Part shown: piece after piece, positions 44,470 through 54,066 of the stretch | Numbering within the stretch: the stretch's first letter is position 1 | Layout of the letters: each line of letters starts with the position of its first letter | NCBI GenBank assembly: GCA_029263015.1 | Contig: JAJCYI010000089.1 | Span: 1 to 62,557 of the forward strand | From: Saprospiraceae bacterium | GTDB taxonomy: Bacteria; Bacteroidota; Bacteroidia; Chitinophagales; Saprospiraceae | Reading direction: 5' to 3' | Length of the DNA stretch: 62,557 nt | Position numbers and translations under genes: made by a program | Notes under the pieces: generated by a model | Seen by the model: the letters and a program-made list of their open reading frames with translations, nothing else | The model's database searches: none | Told to the model about the DNA's origin: nothing

Positions 44470-46080
44470 ATGTCTAAAATAAGAACAGTTTTATTCTTTT
44501 TCCTGTCCGTTTTCTTTTTTCAAAATGGCTATTCCCAGGGGGCTCAACCGCCCGAACCGACGCTCGAAAGCCCGTATAATACCATTCTTGTACATCTGTA
44601 TTACTTGCAGGGGGATAGCTACGGGCCAGAGGTGGCCGCCAAAGTATTTTACCAAAAAGACAGTTTGGAGGCGCAGGAATTAGCCATCAAGCTGCTGCAA
44701 GTATTGGACGGGAAAGGGCTGTTTGTCCGGTTGAACCTCTTACCTCAAAATGCTGACTATCAGGATACTGTGACGCTCAAGGCTTATTACACCCCCTTCC
44801 CCGATCAACTGCCCGATGTTTATTTGGAAAAAAAAGGAGACAAATGGTACTATTCAGAGCAGACAGCTCAGGCGGTCCCCGTCCTGCACAAAGATCTTTA
44901 TCCGTTCGGGACTGATTTTTTACTGAAATATTTTCCCAAAAGTGCAAGGGGCGATTTCTTAGGGCTGGCAACTTGGCAATGGGTAGGCCTGGGGCTGTTG
45001 CTGCTATTGGCCTGGCTGTTCCAGTTTTTCATTTCAAGGTTGTTGCGCCCCATGATCCGGTTGCTTGCGAAATCCAGGTTCAGCTCTCCATTGGAGGATA
45101 AATCCATGTTGTGGAAAGTGGCGAGGCTGGGCAGCTTTTTCATCTTGTTCTTTTTAATAAAATCAACGCTTCCTTTGTTGCAGCTTCCCATCAGGGTCAA
45201 TGTTTTCTGTATCAAAGGACTTGACATAGCTGGGATATTTTTTGGAGTCTGGTTGGGCTTGAGCATCGTTGATGTGGTGATGAAATATGCGTTCCGGTAT
45301 GCTGAGTCCACCACGCAAAAAATGGATGAGCAGCTCATCCCCATCATGCAGCGGATGCTTAAAATCTTGGTTGTTGTGGCTGGGATCATCTATGTGCTGC
45401 AGCTGCTCGAAGTAAACGTAACGGCACTCATCGCTGGGATTTCCATCGGCGGCTTGGCCCTCGCCCTCGCTGCACAGGATACGGTGAGGAACCTCATCGG
45501 CTCGGCCATGATCTTTTTTGACCAACCATTTCAGATAGGAGATTGGGTGGTGGCCGGTGGCAATGAAGGAGAGGTGATTGAAGTTGGTTTTCGCTCCACC
45601 AAGATCCAATCCATAGACAGTTCCATTATTTTTGTTCCCAACAATGAAATCGCATCATCAGCTGTAAAAAACATGGGCGTGCGCCGTCTCCGCCTAATGA
45701 AAGCGACCCTCGGGGTCACTTATGACACTCCGCCTGTTTTGGTCGAAAAATTTATTGCGGGCCTGCGACAACTGATCGAGCGCCACCCGAAAACCAAAAA
45801 GGACAACTACCTCGTGCATTTCAACAGCTTCGGCGATAGTGCCCTTTCCATCTATTTCCGGACTCACCTTTTCACCGAATCGTTTGCAGAAGAACTGAAA
45901 TTGAAAGAAGAACTGGCGTTTGGCATCCTCCGATTGGCGGAGGCTCTGGGCGTTCGTTTTGCCTATCCAACACAGACGTTGTTTATTGAAGAAATGCCGG
46001 GGAAAGGGAATACGACGCCAAAATATGAGACTGATGAAAAGGCGTTGGAGGAAAAAATACAGCACTTTTTTGGGGAATAA
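44470..46080 (+). CDS. MscS family mechanosensitive channel with N-terminal extension
   Basis: A 536-residue protein with a signal peptide (...FFFQNGYSQ) and a ~145-residue periplasmic N-terminal part. About five membrane segments follow (168-190 FLGLATWQWVGLG... onward), then the MscS pore helix and beta-domain: ALIAGISIGGLALALAAQDTV, NLIGSAMIFFDQPFQIGDWV and the FRSTKI/FVPNNEIAS region. This is a larger MscS-like channel that should open under osmotic downshock. The start codon lies in a short direct repeat. Downstream is the family 4 repeat. Confidence 0.92.
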   Translation: MSKIRTVLFFFLSVFFFQNGYSQGAQPPEPTLESPYNTILVHLYYLQGDSYGPEVAAKVFYQKDSLEAQELAIKLLQVLDGKGLFVRLNLLPQNADYQDTVTLKAYYTPFPDQLPDVYLEKKGDKWYYSEQTAQAVPVLHKDLYPFGTDFLLKYFPKSARGDFLGLATWQWVGLGLLLLLAWLFQFFISRLLRPMIRLLAKSRFSSPLEDKSMLWKVARLGSFFILFFLIKSTLPLLQLPIRVNVFCIKGLDIAGIFFGVWLGLSIVDVVMKYAFRYAESTTQKMDEQLIPIMQRMLKILVVVAGIIYVLQLLEVNVTALIAGISIGGLALALAAQDTVRNLIGSAMIFFDQPFQIGDWVVAGGNEGEVIEVGFRSTKIQSIDSSIIFVPNNEIASSAVKNMGVRRLRLMKATLGVTYDTPPVLVEKFIAGLRQLIERHPKTKKDNYLVHFNSFGDSALSIYFRTHLFTESFAEELKLKEELAFGILRLAEALGVRFAYPTQTLFIEEMPGKGNTTPKYETDEKALEEKIQHFFGE

Positions 46081-46084
46081 CCAG

Positions 46085-46246
46085 TAGACATCTTTCCTAA
46101 ATAACTATAAGTCAGCTAAACAGTTTTTTTCCGTCATACTTCGTTATTTTTTTCAGCAATAGCTTCGGCTATTCCTTCAAAAAATGCCTCGTCTGACAAA
46201 AAAATCCTTGTTTCCATGCCTTAAATTTATTTAGGAAAGATGTCTA
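46085..46246. repeat. Family 4 inverted-repeat element, full copy
   Basis: Ends tagacatctttcctaaataa and ttatttaggaaagatgtcta are exact inverted 20-base repeats, like transposon ends. Inside, on the minus strand, a short ORF reads METRIFLSDEAFFEGIAEA and ends after 27 codons. A shortened copy in the opposite direction lies at 50292-50398. It begins 4 bases after the MscS stop codon. Confidence 0.88.
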
Positions 46247-46258
46247 GTGTAAAAAAAA

Positions 46259-46287
46259 TGCCGGGCCTCCTCTCGGAAGCCCGGCAT
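46259..46287. terminator. Terminator of the coiled-coil gene
   Basis: Stem atgccgggc / gcccggcat with an 11-base loop, preceded by an A-run (a T-run on the minus strand), 68 bases downstream of the minus-strand gene. Confidence 0.75.
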
Positions 46288-46354
46288 AATCGGTAATGGT
46301 AAATTGCTATTTTAGGATGTTGGTCGCCAATAATTAGCAACCCAACAATCATAT

Positions 46355-47359
46355 TTATTTCAAACTAAAAGAACCCATGCCTGCCAAATAACCTTTGTTG
46401 TAAATTTCAACGGTATAGCTGCCCGCCATAAAGGCGAGGTTGGTAGGTTGCCAGTAAAGGCAAGAATTGGCCTCTTCATTAGTGTAGTCCACCTCTTCGT
46501 ACTGGGTAAAACGGATTTCTTCGCCAGTGGCTTTGTTGAGGATCACACCAGATCCCATGTCCTCAATGGCCAACGTTTCACCAAGAGGGTTGATGAGGCG
46601 GATGAAAAACCTTTCAGTACCAGCTGACACCACGTCGTTGTCGAGGGTAGTGAAACATACTTTCACTTTGTCCACTTGCTTGGCACGGTTGGTTACTGAC
46701 GCTTTGCCGCTGTTTTTGATTTTCATGCCTTCTACTTTCACTTGTTTCATTTTGATTATAGAGGCGAGGTTTACTTTGCTGGTCAATGCCTCTTTCTCGT
46801 TGACGAGCTGTGACTTAGCTTGGTTCAGCATATCATTTTCATCCACTTTGTTTTGGAGGTCAGAAGTCAGCATATTTTTTTCTTCCGAGAGTTGAGCATT
46901 CTCGCCCGCCAGTAATTCATTGTCAGCTTTCAACTCGTCGATCTGCGCCATGAAGCCACTCGCTTGAGCTTTCAGGTTTTCGATTTCCACGCGGGCTTTA
47001 TTGAGTTTGCCTTTACTGGTAAGCAAGCTTGAAATACGGTTCTTTTGCGATTCGATTTCCTCTATTTGCTGATCGATGATGGCATTGAGTTCTTCACTAG
47101 CCGTTTTTTGCGACTCGAGATCTGCCAAGGCCTGATTGTACTGAATGTCAAGTTCTTCCCGCAGGTTGCTGGATTCTTCCAGTTCGTAAACTGTTTGTTC
47201 CAATTTATTGGCCTTTGTGATGTTGCTGTAAGCCAACCAGCCAATGACAGCCAAAAGGATAATCCCTATAGTGGCAGCGATTGCAATAAAGTTCTGTTGA
47301 TTGGATTTAGTGTCGTTCATTTTAGGTTGATTCAAATTAGATGGATTGTTGTTAGTCAT
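46355..47359 (-). CDS. Membrane-anchored coiled-coil protein of unknown function
   Basis: A 334-residue protein with a polar N-terminus, one membrane segment (~24-44, FIAIAATIGIILLAVIGWLAY), a long coiled coil (~50-195) rich in Glu, Gln, Leu and Asn, and a beta-rich C-terminal domain (~205-334) with VCFTTLDNDVVSAGTERFFI and a final YTVEIYNKGYLAGMGSFSLK. It is likely anchored in the inner membrane with the rest in the periplasm. I do not recognise a named family; similar proteins are seen in this phylum. It stands alone, with its own terminator. Confidence 0.75.
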   Translation of the reverse strand: MTNNNPSNLNQPKMNDTKSNQQNFIAIAATIGIILLAVIGWLAYSNITKANKLEQTVYELEESSNLREELDIQYNQALADLESQKTASEELNAIIDQQIEEIESQKNRISSLLTSKGKLNKARVEIENLKAQASGFMAQIDELKADNELLAGENAQLSEEKNMLTSDLQNKVDENDMLNQAKSQLVNEKEALTSKVNLASIIKMKQVKVEGMKIKNSGKASVTNRAKQVDKVKVCFTTLDNDVVSAGTERFFIRLINPLGETLAIEDMGSGVILNKATGEEIRFTQYEEVDYTNEEANSCLYWQPTNLAFMAGSYTVEIYNKGYLAGMGSFSLK

Positions 47360-48251
47360 AATTGATAAAATTTATGCGGGTTAATGAAATCAGCTATTGG
47401 CTCTTTGAATTTGGCCGTTAACTTTTTAGATAAGGGAGTAGGAAATAAATAAGTACAGGTTGTCCGCATAGGCGTGGAAAAGCTTTTTCTTTTGTTTTTA
47501 AACTTGCTCTAACATGATGTCTTCTGCTGATATGTAGTGATTTTTCAAAAGGTTCGGGAGGGATGAGTTTTTTTTGAAATTTTAAGATTTGTCGAATTTG
47601 GGATAACGAATAAATATAAGGTTGGGGAAATAGTGCTGTAAACGGTTGGTTTTTAGAAAGATAAGGATAAAAATAGTTTAGGGGTTCAGCAATAATTACA
47701 TATTAAATCCAGAGAGAATATTTCGGTTGCAAAGTTACACGTTAGGATCGGTAATTGAGAGTAACAACATTTTGACATTGCACAATCCCCCATTTCAGAG
47801 TGGACATTGGCTGCCTTGAATGGAAAGTGACCTTAAACTTTATTTGGCATCATAATATTGCATGTAAGTAACAAAGCCTAATTATTTGGGTATTTTGAGA
47901 ATATCTTTTTCCGCTACCTGCCTGCCGGCAGGCAGGTTTTCCTCGAAAAAATAAGTCCGTAACTTGGCTATGCACTGATTTTTTCAAGAAAACTATCGAA
48001 AAAATCTTATCCTCAAAATTTACCCAAACAATTAACCTTTGTTACTTAACAGCAACACCCACAACAAAACAACTAAAATTCTGCAAACCACATTAATTTG
48101 TACTAAATTTGCGTTGTTAATTGTTGATTATTGGTTTACAGCAAGTTATGATGGTAATGTAAATGGTTACATGGCTCAATGGCTAAATGGTTTTTATCAA
48201 CCATTTAGCGATTTTGCCATCCAACCATTTAACTAACCAAAGTCAACAAAC
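47360..48251. other. 890-base intergenic region
   Basis: No convincing gene. The part to 47866 looks featureless, though gtacaggttgtccgcatagg near 47455 recalls a stretch near 39800. The family 3 repeat occupies 47867-48046. A plus-strand ORF at 48039-48236 consists largely of repeats of aatggctaaatgg words and is rejected. TAAATTTG at 48104 is a possible -7 element for the SPOR gene. Confidence 0.5.
47867..48046. repeat. Family 3 inverted-repeat element, copy A
   Basis: Imperfect arms agtaacaaag...tttgggtattttgaga and cctcaaaatttacccaaa...ctttgttact span 180 bases. Read on the minus strand, its inside contains aagattttttcgatagtttt and tagcggaaaaagat, which also occur in the same order at 62412-62550. 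A cctgcctgccggcaggcagg palindrome sits in the middle. Confidence 0.8.
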
Positions 48252-50033
48252 ATGAAGTTATCAATTCGTCTTTTTCCGTCTCTCCTTTTCCTTTTCATTG
48301 CTTTTGTTGGAAATGCTCAAGATATTCCTGAATACACCGTACAGGTGGGGCAATTCATCAATCCAAAAACTGCTGATTTCGAGCGGTTGTCTCCATTGGG
48401 TTTTGTCTATTCAACCAAGCGATCAGATAACCATACAGATATTTTTATCGGAGGGTTTGCTTCCGATGAAGCCGCCAATAAAGTGGTTGAGAAACTAAAA
48501 GGCCAAGGTTACAACAATGCTTTTGTCTCAAAATTGAACACCGAAGCTGGCCACAGCCAAACAGTCGTCCAGTTGGCCACCAAGACTTCCGGCGATAAAA
48601 TCAACTGGAACCATTACATGCAGGCAGGTTCCCTGTTTGTGTTGTTGAATGGCAAGGAATTGAAAATACTGTTGGGGGGATTTGCAGATTTGGAGGCAGC
48701 AAAGTCCCGTTTGGTTACATTAAAGGAATTGGGTTTTAGCGATGCTTTTGTGAAAAACGTCAACAATGCCCTTTTGCATGAAATCACAGCATTTGAGGCT
48801 GGCGGAATGATGAAAAAACCTTTGATCCCGCTTGATTTCACCGAAAAAGAAGAAATGGTCGCAAAGTCAGAAACGACTAAGCCCGATGCTGTTCCGACCA
48901 CTTATGACGATATAACGATCATTGTTCCCAAAACAAAGGTGGAGGACCAACAGGTCGTACTTACAGCAAAAGGAGGCGATGCCACCAAAGCAAAAAAAGC
49001 TGTTAACCAGGAACCTGCTTTCGACTTCCAAGCTAAAATGCCTGAGATCAGGGCCAAGGTGAAGAGGACTTCCGCGCTTGAATTGCAGCGAGTGCTCAAA
49101 GCCGAGGGTACTTATAAAAGCTCCCTGGACGGTTACTATGGCAAAGGCACCCGTGCAGGGTACGACCTTGCCCTGCGCACCAATCGCCAGATGCAGAAAT
49201 ACAGCATACTTGCCAAATATTTGCCTATTCCTGCTGCCGAAACCCACGTAGGCGCTTTACAGAGCAGTATCAACAACCTGTGGCAAGACCCAGAAACGGC
49301 ACTTGATGTTTTGAAAAAATCAAAAGCTCCAATCGCCAAGACTTACCGTGCTTACTTCATATATGTCACCGAGGGCGCTGGGTTCGAAGTGAATACCTTG
49401 ATGAACGAATCCATCAACGAAGCATTCAGCAGGGATGTGCGTGCGAGCCTTCCCTCGTTCGATCCATCCTCTACTTATGATTACCGTGACCTCGGCCAAT
49501 TACTATCCCACATGCGTTACGTCCACGAAGCATCCAATGAAGGCATTGCTGCACCATGCTGGTTGTTCCGCAGGCACCCTGGCACTGCCCTGAAATCTTT
49601 TGGTGAAATTGACGGCATAAAATCCAACCTGAACATGCAAACTTGTGGTGGATTTTGGGAATGGCAGGAAGTACAGTTGCTCCACGCAATTGCCTCCGAC
49701 CTCTGCACCAGCGGCCATACCAGCGAGGGCAAAATCGCAAATAGCCAATCCGAACTGGCCCGCCTCTACCTCACGCCCAAACTAATGGGATGGAAAGACC
49801 GGAAAGCGCTTTTGGACTGGAACGAGACCGTTTGGAAAGGCATTGATGGCTGGGCCATCCGTGATCCACTTTTGGCGGAAATCGGCACTGCCCTGAAAAT
49901 TTCTTATTTCCAGACACAGGTGCTGCTCGAAGACTTTTACATGGACGAAGGCTTTGATGAAAAGGAATCAAAAGGACTGGCACTGGCAGCGTTGAAAGCG
50001 TTGGTGGGGCATCATTTTGATCGGTTTATTTGA
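48252..50033 (+). CDS. Exported SPOR-repeat protein with peptidoglycan-binding-like region
   Basis: A 593-residue protein with a signal peptide (...FLFIAFVGNAQ). Two SPOR-like segments lie at ~26-95 (YTVQVGQFINP..., IFIGGFASDEAANKVVEKLKGQGYNNAFV) and ~110-165 (FVLLNGKELKILLGGFADLEAAKSRL...). A peptidoglycan-binding-like helical unit is at ~275-310 (ELQRVLKAEGTYKSSLDGYYGKGT). The C-terminal ~270 residues are helical and unrecognised. SPOR domains bind denuded glycan at division sites, so a role in the cell wall is likely. It ends at a strong hairpin. Confidence 0.78.
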   Translation: MKLSIRLFPSLLFLFIAFVGNAQDIPEYTVQVGQFINPKTADFERLSPLGFVYSTKRSDNHTDIFIGGFASDEAANKVVEKLKGQGYNNAFVSKLNTEAGHSQTVVQLATKTSGDKINWNHYMQAGSLFVLLNGKELKILLGGFADLEAAKSRLVTLKELGFSDAFVKNVNNALLHEITAFEAGGMMKKPLIPLDFTEKEEMVAKSETTKPDAVPTTYDDITIIVPKTKVEDQQVVLTAKGGDATKAKKAVNQEPAFDFQAKMPEIRAKVKRTSALELQRVLKAEGTYKSSLDGYYGKGTRAGYDLALRTNRQMQKYSILAKYLPIPAAETHVGALQSSINNLWQDPETALDVLKKSKAPIAKTYRAYFIYVTEGAGFEVNTLMNESINEAFSRDVRASLPSFDPSSTYDYRDLGQLLSHMRYVHEASNEGIAAPCWLFRRHPGTALKSFGEIDGIKSNLNMQTCGGFWEWQEVQLLHAIASDLCTSGHTSEGKIANSQSELARLYLTPKLMGWKDRKALLDWNETVWKGIDGWAIRDPLLAEIGTALKISYFQTQVLLEDFYMDEGFDEKESKGLALAALKALVGHHFDRFI

Positions 50034-50067
50034 TTTGAGGGTCAGAGAAGAGGAGTCAGGGGTCAGG

Positions 50068-50120
50068 ATATAAAAGGCATACCGAATACTCAGATGGAGT
50101 GTTCGGTATGCCTTTTATAT
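50068..50120. terminator. Strong hairpin after the SPOR gene
   Basis: 19-base perfect arms (atataaaaggcataccgaa and its complement) with a 15-base loop, 35 bases after the stop codon. Probably the terminator, though no long T-run follows. Confidence 0.7.
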
Positions 50121-50291
50121 TGGACTAAACTTGCAACAACGAGTGCTTTCGCTCAGGAGTCAAATATTGAAATCAGAACAATAATCAATAAAATAAATAA
50201 CAGGATTGAACCTGTATTCGCCAAATTTATAGTCCAGCCAAGCGCCTTAAACCGTTTTGGTGGAAATAGTCTTTTATCCTCCTTATTATAA

Positions 50292-50398
50292 TAGACATCT
50301 TTCCTAAATAAATTTAAGGCATGGAAACAAGGATATTTTTGTCAGACGAGGCATTTTTTGAAGGAATAGCCGAAGCTATTGCTGAAAAAAAATGTCTA
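50292..50398. repeat. Family 4 element, internally deleted copy
   Basis: Starts with tagacatctttcctaaataa and follows the reverse complement of 46085-46246 almost exactly for ~100 bases, then jumps to the terminal tgtcta. The ORF METRIFLSDEAFFEGIAEA is kept, here running on past the element end. Confidence 0.85.
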
Positions 50399-50580
50399 AT
50401 AGAAGACTCCAAATTTCCAATTGGAAGGATCCTGGTGCCACTCATCATATTTGTTGTTAGATTCTGCCATTTTGATTTTAGTTTTTGATCACATAAAATC
50501 TTGTTTGCCTTTTTCTATGCAGCAGTCCTTATTTGCTCTTCCAAAAATGGTACATGGATAACGTTTCGAGGGATTCCAAG

Positions 50581-50780
50581 GCCCCCGGCAGGGCAGGGCT
50601 GTTAAGTGCTAAGGGTTTTAATTTAAAATGTAAAATGATAAATAATAAATGTAAAAATCAGACACACGTACCTACCTGATGGCGAGTATTTTACGTACAG
50701 GCCATTTTTACATTTTAAATTCATCATTTTAAATTTTAAATTTAAAAACGAAAACTTAACAGCCCTTCCCTGCCGGGGGC
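50581..50780. repeat. 200-bp nested inverted repeat
   Basis: 27-base arms starting gcccccggcaggg and ending ccctgccgggggc, with one mismatch, enclose A+T-rich inner arms and a core with acgtacctacctgatggcg that recalls family 2. It has T-rich flanks (ttctttttt) at 50781-50790. No ORF. Confidence 0.8.
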
Positions 50781-51228
50781 TTTCTTTTTTTGGCGCACCG
50801 CCAATTTTTTAACGTCTCAATGGAGACGTGAGGGAAAGTGTTTCGCCTTTTTAATCTTTGTGAATTGGTTTTCTGCTTGTTATATTTGTCCAGCGCACTG
50901 GGTTGCGTTTTGATAGTTTACTTGAACTTGATGGTATGGTCCATTTATGATGGAGGGTTGGAGACAAGGCTGGTATTTTGATTTGAAAAAAGGACAGTTT
51001 AGGTGATGTGGGAATTCACGCAATATTGCGTGTGACAGTAGTTAAGCCCTATTAAAAGTAAAACTCAAATGAAATTCGCCAGTGGTTTGAATAGAATTAT
51101 TCAGATCAATCGAAAAAACTAATTTAAAGACATATAAGCATCTTCCATTTTTGGTAGGATTATAAAATATGAACAGCGAAAACTAATTATGGAAAGCATA
51201 CAGCAAAATTTCTAATTTTAAAAAAGAT
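50781..51228. other. Intergenic region before the cassette-like block
   Basis: No gene is seen. A 16-base perfect palindrome (cacgcaatattgcgtg) lies at 51017-51032. From about 51050 the sequence turns clearly A+T-rich, as in the following genes. Confidence 0.4.
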
Positions 51229-51471
51229 ATGTGTGTATATCTTCAATCAAAAATGAAAGAAATGAAAAAAAGAATTTTTATCGGCTTCGGTTGTGAAGTG
51301 ATTGAAAAACTAAATAAAATTATCGTTAGATATGATTCTGGTGGTTCTGCAAGTCAAATGATGGAGAATGAAATTACCTCTGAAGAAGTGGAAAAAATTA
51401 AATTAAGTGAGCAAGATGCATATGAAGTAATATTGAATGCTCGCAAACGTGATAATAACAAGAAACTTTAG
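51229..51471 (+). CDS. Small protein of unknown function (about 72-80 residues)
   Basis: An 80-residue frame; the ATG at 51253 (MKEMKKRIFIGFGCEVIEKL) is a likelier start than the one at 51229. The sequence has a plausible strand-helix pattern (RIFIGFGCEVIEKLNKIIVRYD, then an acidic EITSEEVEKIKLSEQDAYEVI helix). I do not recognise the family. It is followed 65 bases later by an attC-like hairpin on the same strand, as in an integron cassette. Confidence 0.5.
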   Translation: MCVYLQSKMKEMKKRIFIGFGCEVIEKLNKIIVRYDSGGSASQMMENEITSEEVEKIKLSEQDAYEVILNARKRDNNKKL

Positions 51472-51536
51472 CTTTGAAAATTGAGTAAGCAAGCAATGTG
51501 AGCTTATAGAATGGATAATTGAAATTTAAAAACAAA

Positions 51537-51601
51537 GCCTAACAATGTGCATGTCGATTAGTCGGGCTAAACGCCCGCCCACCGTATGCACTTACGTTGG
51601 C
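51537..51601 (+). repeat. attC-like imperfect hairpin 1
   Basis: GCCTAAC at the left and ACGTTGGC at the right, with inner pairs GTGCAT / ATGCAC and GGGC / GCCC around a taaac loop. This imperfect, bulged stem with RYYYAAC-like and GTTRRRY-like ends resembles integron recombination sites, though the right core (GTTGGCA) is one position off the consensus. The remaining gap to 51793 holds no gene. Confidence 0.55.
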
Positions 51602-51793
51602 ATTATCAGGATCACACAAAATAAATAAATAGACTTGTTTCACTATGATAATCAATTGATTACAAAATTGAATTTAAATTTATTGAGTAATAGAGTTTTT
51701 GCGCCAGTTTTTAGATTAAATTAAAAACAAGTATATGCTGATAATCAATCAGTTATGGCAAAACATGTCTAATAAAAAACAAAAAATAAAAAC

Positions 51794-53011
51794 ATGCTAA
51801 AAATAAAATTTATCATCACTCTAATTTTAGGAATTCAGATTGCTGGCTATGGTCAATGGGAAGAAAAAAATATAATGACGACTTCGACTTTGACTTGCGT
51901 TGATTTCTTAAACGACGAAATAGGATTCGTAATAGGGAGCAATAAGATTTACAAGACTGAAAATGGAGGTGACACTTGGGTGATAAGCTATACTGCAAAC
52001 AATTTAGTCGCTTATGAAGATATATTTATCATCGGAAATGATGAAATTATTGCAGTTGGAATGGACTTAAACTCAAATCAATCTATAATTACAAAATCAA
52101 CAAACGGTGGAACAGATTGGGCAGAGATATTTATTACAAATTCTTCATTTTTGAAATCAGTATTTTTCACCTCATCAAATATTGGGTATTGTTCTGGAGG
52201 CGGAGGAACAATTTTAAAATCCACAGATTCGGGAGATACTTGGCAGGAATTAAACTCTGGAACTGGAGCAAATCTGCAATCAATTTATTTTGTTAATGAT
52301 TTGGTCGGAATTGCCGTAGGAGGAAGTCCAGCAAATGCAATAATCCTCAAAACGCAAGACGGAGGTGCAAATTGGAATCAAATAAATTCACCATCAAATA
52401 ATAATCTCCAATCTGCCTTTTTTACGAATCAAGAAACAGGATATGTAGTCGGCTGGAATGGGGAAATTATAAAAACAGAAGATTGCGGTAATTCTTGGAC
52501 AATCCAAAGTTCCGTTGCTATGAATGGTAATTTAGAAGTGATATTTACTGATGACAATACTGGCTATATCGTTGGAGGAGCAATGAACGAGTCCTTAATT
52601 CAAAAAACATCGAATGGAGGTGATTTATGGGAAGATATAAGCCCTCAAATTTCGGAAGGGTTAGTTTGCATTCATTTTCCATCGATCAATATCGGATATG
52701 CAGTTGGGGGCAATGGAACAGTTGTAAAGACTGAATCAGGTGGAATTATAACTTCCACAAATGATATTGAAATACTCGATAAATTCAGCGTTTTTCCTAA
52801 TCCAGTAATCGAAACTTTAAATGTTCAATCAGAGGCAAGTATCCAAATAAGAAGAATAAATATTTATGATGCCAATGGAAGAATAATTAAAGAGGTGCAG
52901 CCAAATTCTGAAAATTCTGAAATTGATTTTTCCGACTTGGAATCGAATGTCTACTATTTAGAGATTCATTCAGATAATATGAAACGAATAAAGAAGATAG
53001 TGAAAAAATGA
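51794..53011 (+). CDS. YCF48/sialidase-like propeller protein with T9SS sorting domain
   Basis: A 405-residue secreted protein with a signal peptide (...GIQIAGYGQ). About six repeats of the form S-x-D-x-G-x-x-W with preceding GYxxGxxGTILKS strands (for example ILKSTDSGDTWQELNSG, ILKTQDGGANWNQINS) form a propeller of the YCF48/sialidase BNR type. It ends in a T9SS type A sorting domain (FSVFPNPVIETLNV...KRIKKIVKK). No catalytic residues are evident. The gene is A+T-rich and flanked by two attC-like hairpins, so it has the form of a single-gene cassette with its own start region. Confidence 0.82.
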   Translation: MLKIKFIITLILGIQIAGYGQWEEKNIMTTSTLTCVDFLNDEIGFVIGSNKIYKTENGGDTWVISYTANNLVAYEDIFIIGNDEIIAVGMDLNSNQSIITKSTNGGTDWAEIFITNSSFLKSVFFTSSNIGYCSGGGGTILKSTDSGDTWQELNSGTGANLQSIYFVNDLVGIAVGGSPANAIILKTQDGGANWNQINSPSNNNLQSAFFTNQETGYVVGWNGEIIKTEDCGNSWTIQSSVAMNGNLEVIFTDDNTGYIVGGAMNESLIQKTSNGGDLWEDISPQISEGLVCIHFPSINIGYAVGGNGTVVKTESGGIITSTNDIEILDKFSVFPNPVIETLNVQSEASIQIRRINIYDANGRIIKEVQPNSENSEIDFSDLESNVYYLEIHSDNMKRIKKIVKK

Positions 53012-53012
53012 A

Positions 53013-53083
53013 AACGGCCTATAGCAAAACATACAACAGGTATGCCCAGCAAAACTGGTCACGCCGTTTATGCACGAGCCGTT
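53013..53083 (+). repeat. attC-like imperfect hairpin 2
   Basis: AACGGC at the left and GCCGTT at the right, with inner imperfect pairs (cata...tatg and ccag / ctgg) over 71 bases. It begins two bases after the preceding stop codon, which is the usual place of an attC site in a cassette. The open frame of the next gene runs through it without a good ATG. Confidence 0.5.
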
Positions 53084-53116
53084 CTTAAATTTAAATTAAA
53101 TCGAATCCAAAATAAA

Positions 53117-53965
53117 TTGAAGTATCAGGTACTGAACACGAAATTAATTGCCCCTCTTTTTATCGCGATATCCACCGTGGCCATTTGTTCGCTTACATGT
53201 GAACAACCTAAACCTGTCCGGTCTTTTGATTATGGTACACAAAGTGATTCAGCACTGTATTATTACAATCAAGGTTGGCGGCAAATTATGGACAATGGCC
53301 AATGGACATTGTCAGAAAATTCATTTAGAAAAGCAATTGAATTTGATACAGGGTTTTTGTTAGGCAAGAGTTTGGTTGGCAGAATCAGTACTGACCTCAA
53401 TGAGAGATCAACAATATACCGAGAATTAGGAACCGGAAAAACAAAAGCCAAAGATTATGAACGCCTACTTTTGGACGCTTACCTCTCGTCCATTAACATC
53501 ATGAATATCCGCGAACAAGAATCTGAACTGAAACCTGAACTGATTTCCAAACACCGTACATTGTCTGAAACAAATTTCAGCAAGGTTATTCAAAAATTTC
53601 CTGAAGCAACCTACGTTAAGGCTGAATATATAGAGGTGTTACATGCCCTGTATGGAGCGAAGCCTGCCCTCGATTCACTCCACAAACTTGTGACTGAAAA
53701 TGAACAGGACATTCCTTTTTTTATTAATTATGCTGCTTCATTGGAAGCTGAGTTGGGTAATTTTGAGAATGCTCTATTAATTGCAAATCGCCTGAGCGAA
53801 ATATTGAACGATACAACTCTCCCTGAGCCATATATGCTATTCGCAAAAATCTATTTCGAAATGGATAGTATTGATAATGCAAAACCATATATAGAAAAGG
53901 CCGTTGAATTAGACCCCAAACATTTAATTGCTCAAGGTTTGAAAAAACGTATTTTCAAACAATGA
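53117..53965 (+). CDS. TPR-like lipoprotein
   Basis: The TTG at 53117 is preferred: it gives 282 residues with a lipoprotein signal (LIAPLFIAISTVAICSLTC). The frame is open from an ATG at 53042, but that part lies in the attC-like hairpin. The mature protein is all helical, with tetratricopeptide repeats (ALYYYNQGWRQIMD...SENSFRKAIEFD near the start; PYIEKAVELDPKHLIAQGL at the end). Such lipoproteins serve as scaffolds in the envelope; no partner is evident. The gene is A+T-rich, in line with its neighbours. Confidence 0.72.
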   Translation: MKYQVLNTKLIAPLFIAISTVAICSLTCEQPKPVRSFDYGTQSDSALYYYNQGWRQIMDNGQWTLSENSFRKAIEFDTGFLLGKSLVGRISTDLNERSTIYRELGTGKTKAKDYERLLLDAYLSSINIMNIREQESELKPELISKHRTLSETNFSKVIQKFPEATYVKAEYIEVLHALYGAKPALDSLHKLVTENEQDIPFFINYAASLEAELGNFENALLIANRLSEILNDTTLPEPYMLFAKIYFEMDSIDNAKPYIEKAVELDPKHLIAQGLKKRIFKQ

Positions 53966-54066
53966 CTTTGGTTATTTAATTTCATTTGAAATTCCACTGG
54001 TGCATTGAATGCTTTAAATTAATGGCAGACGAATTAAGGACCTCAAGTTTGTTAAACAAAATAAAC

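Noticed and set aside
48039-48236. Plus-strand ORF of 65 codons upstream of the SPOR gene
   Set aside because: Largely made of repeated aatggctaaatgg-like words and partly inside the family 3 repeat.
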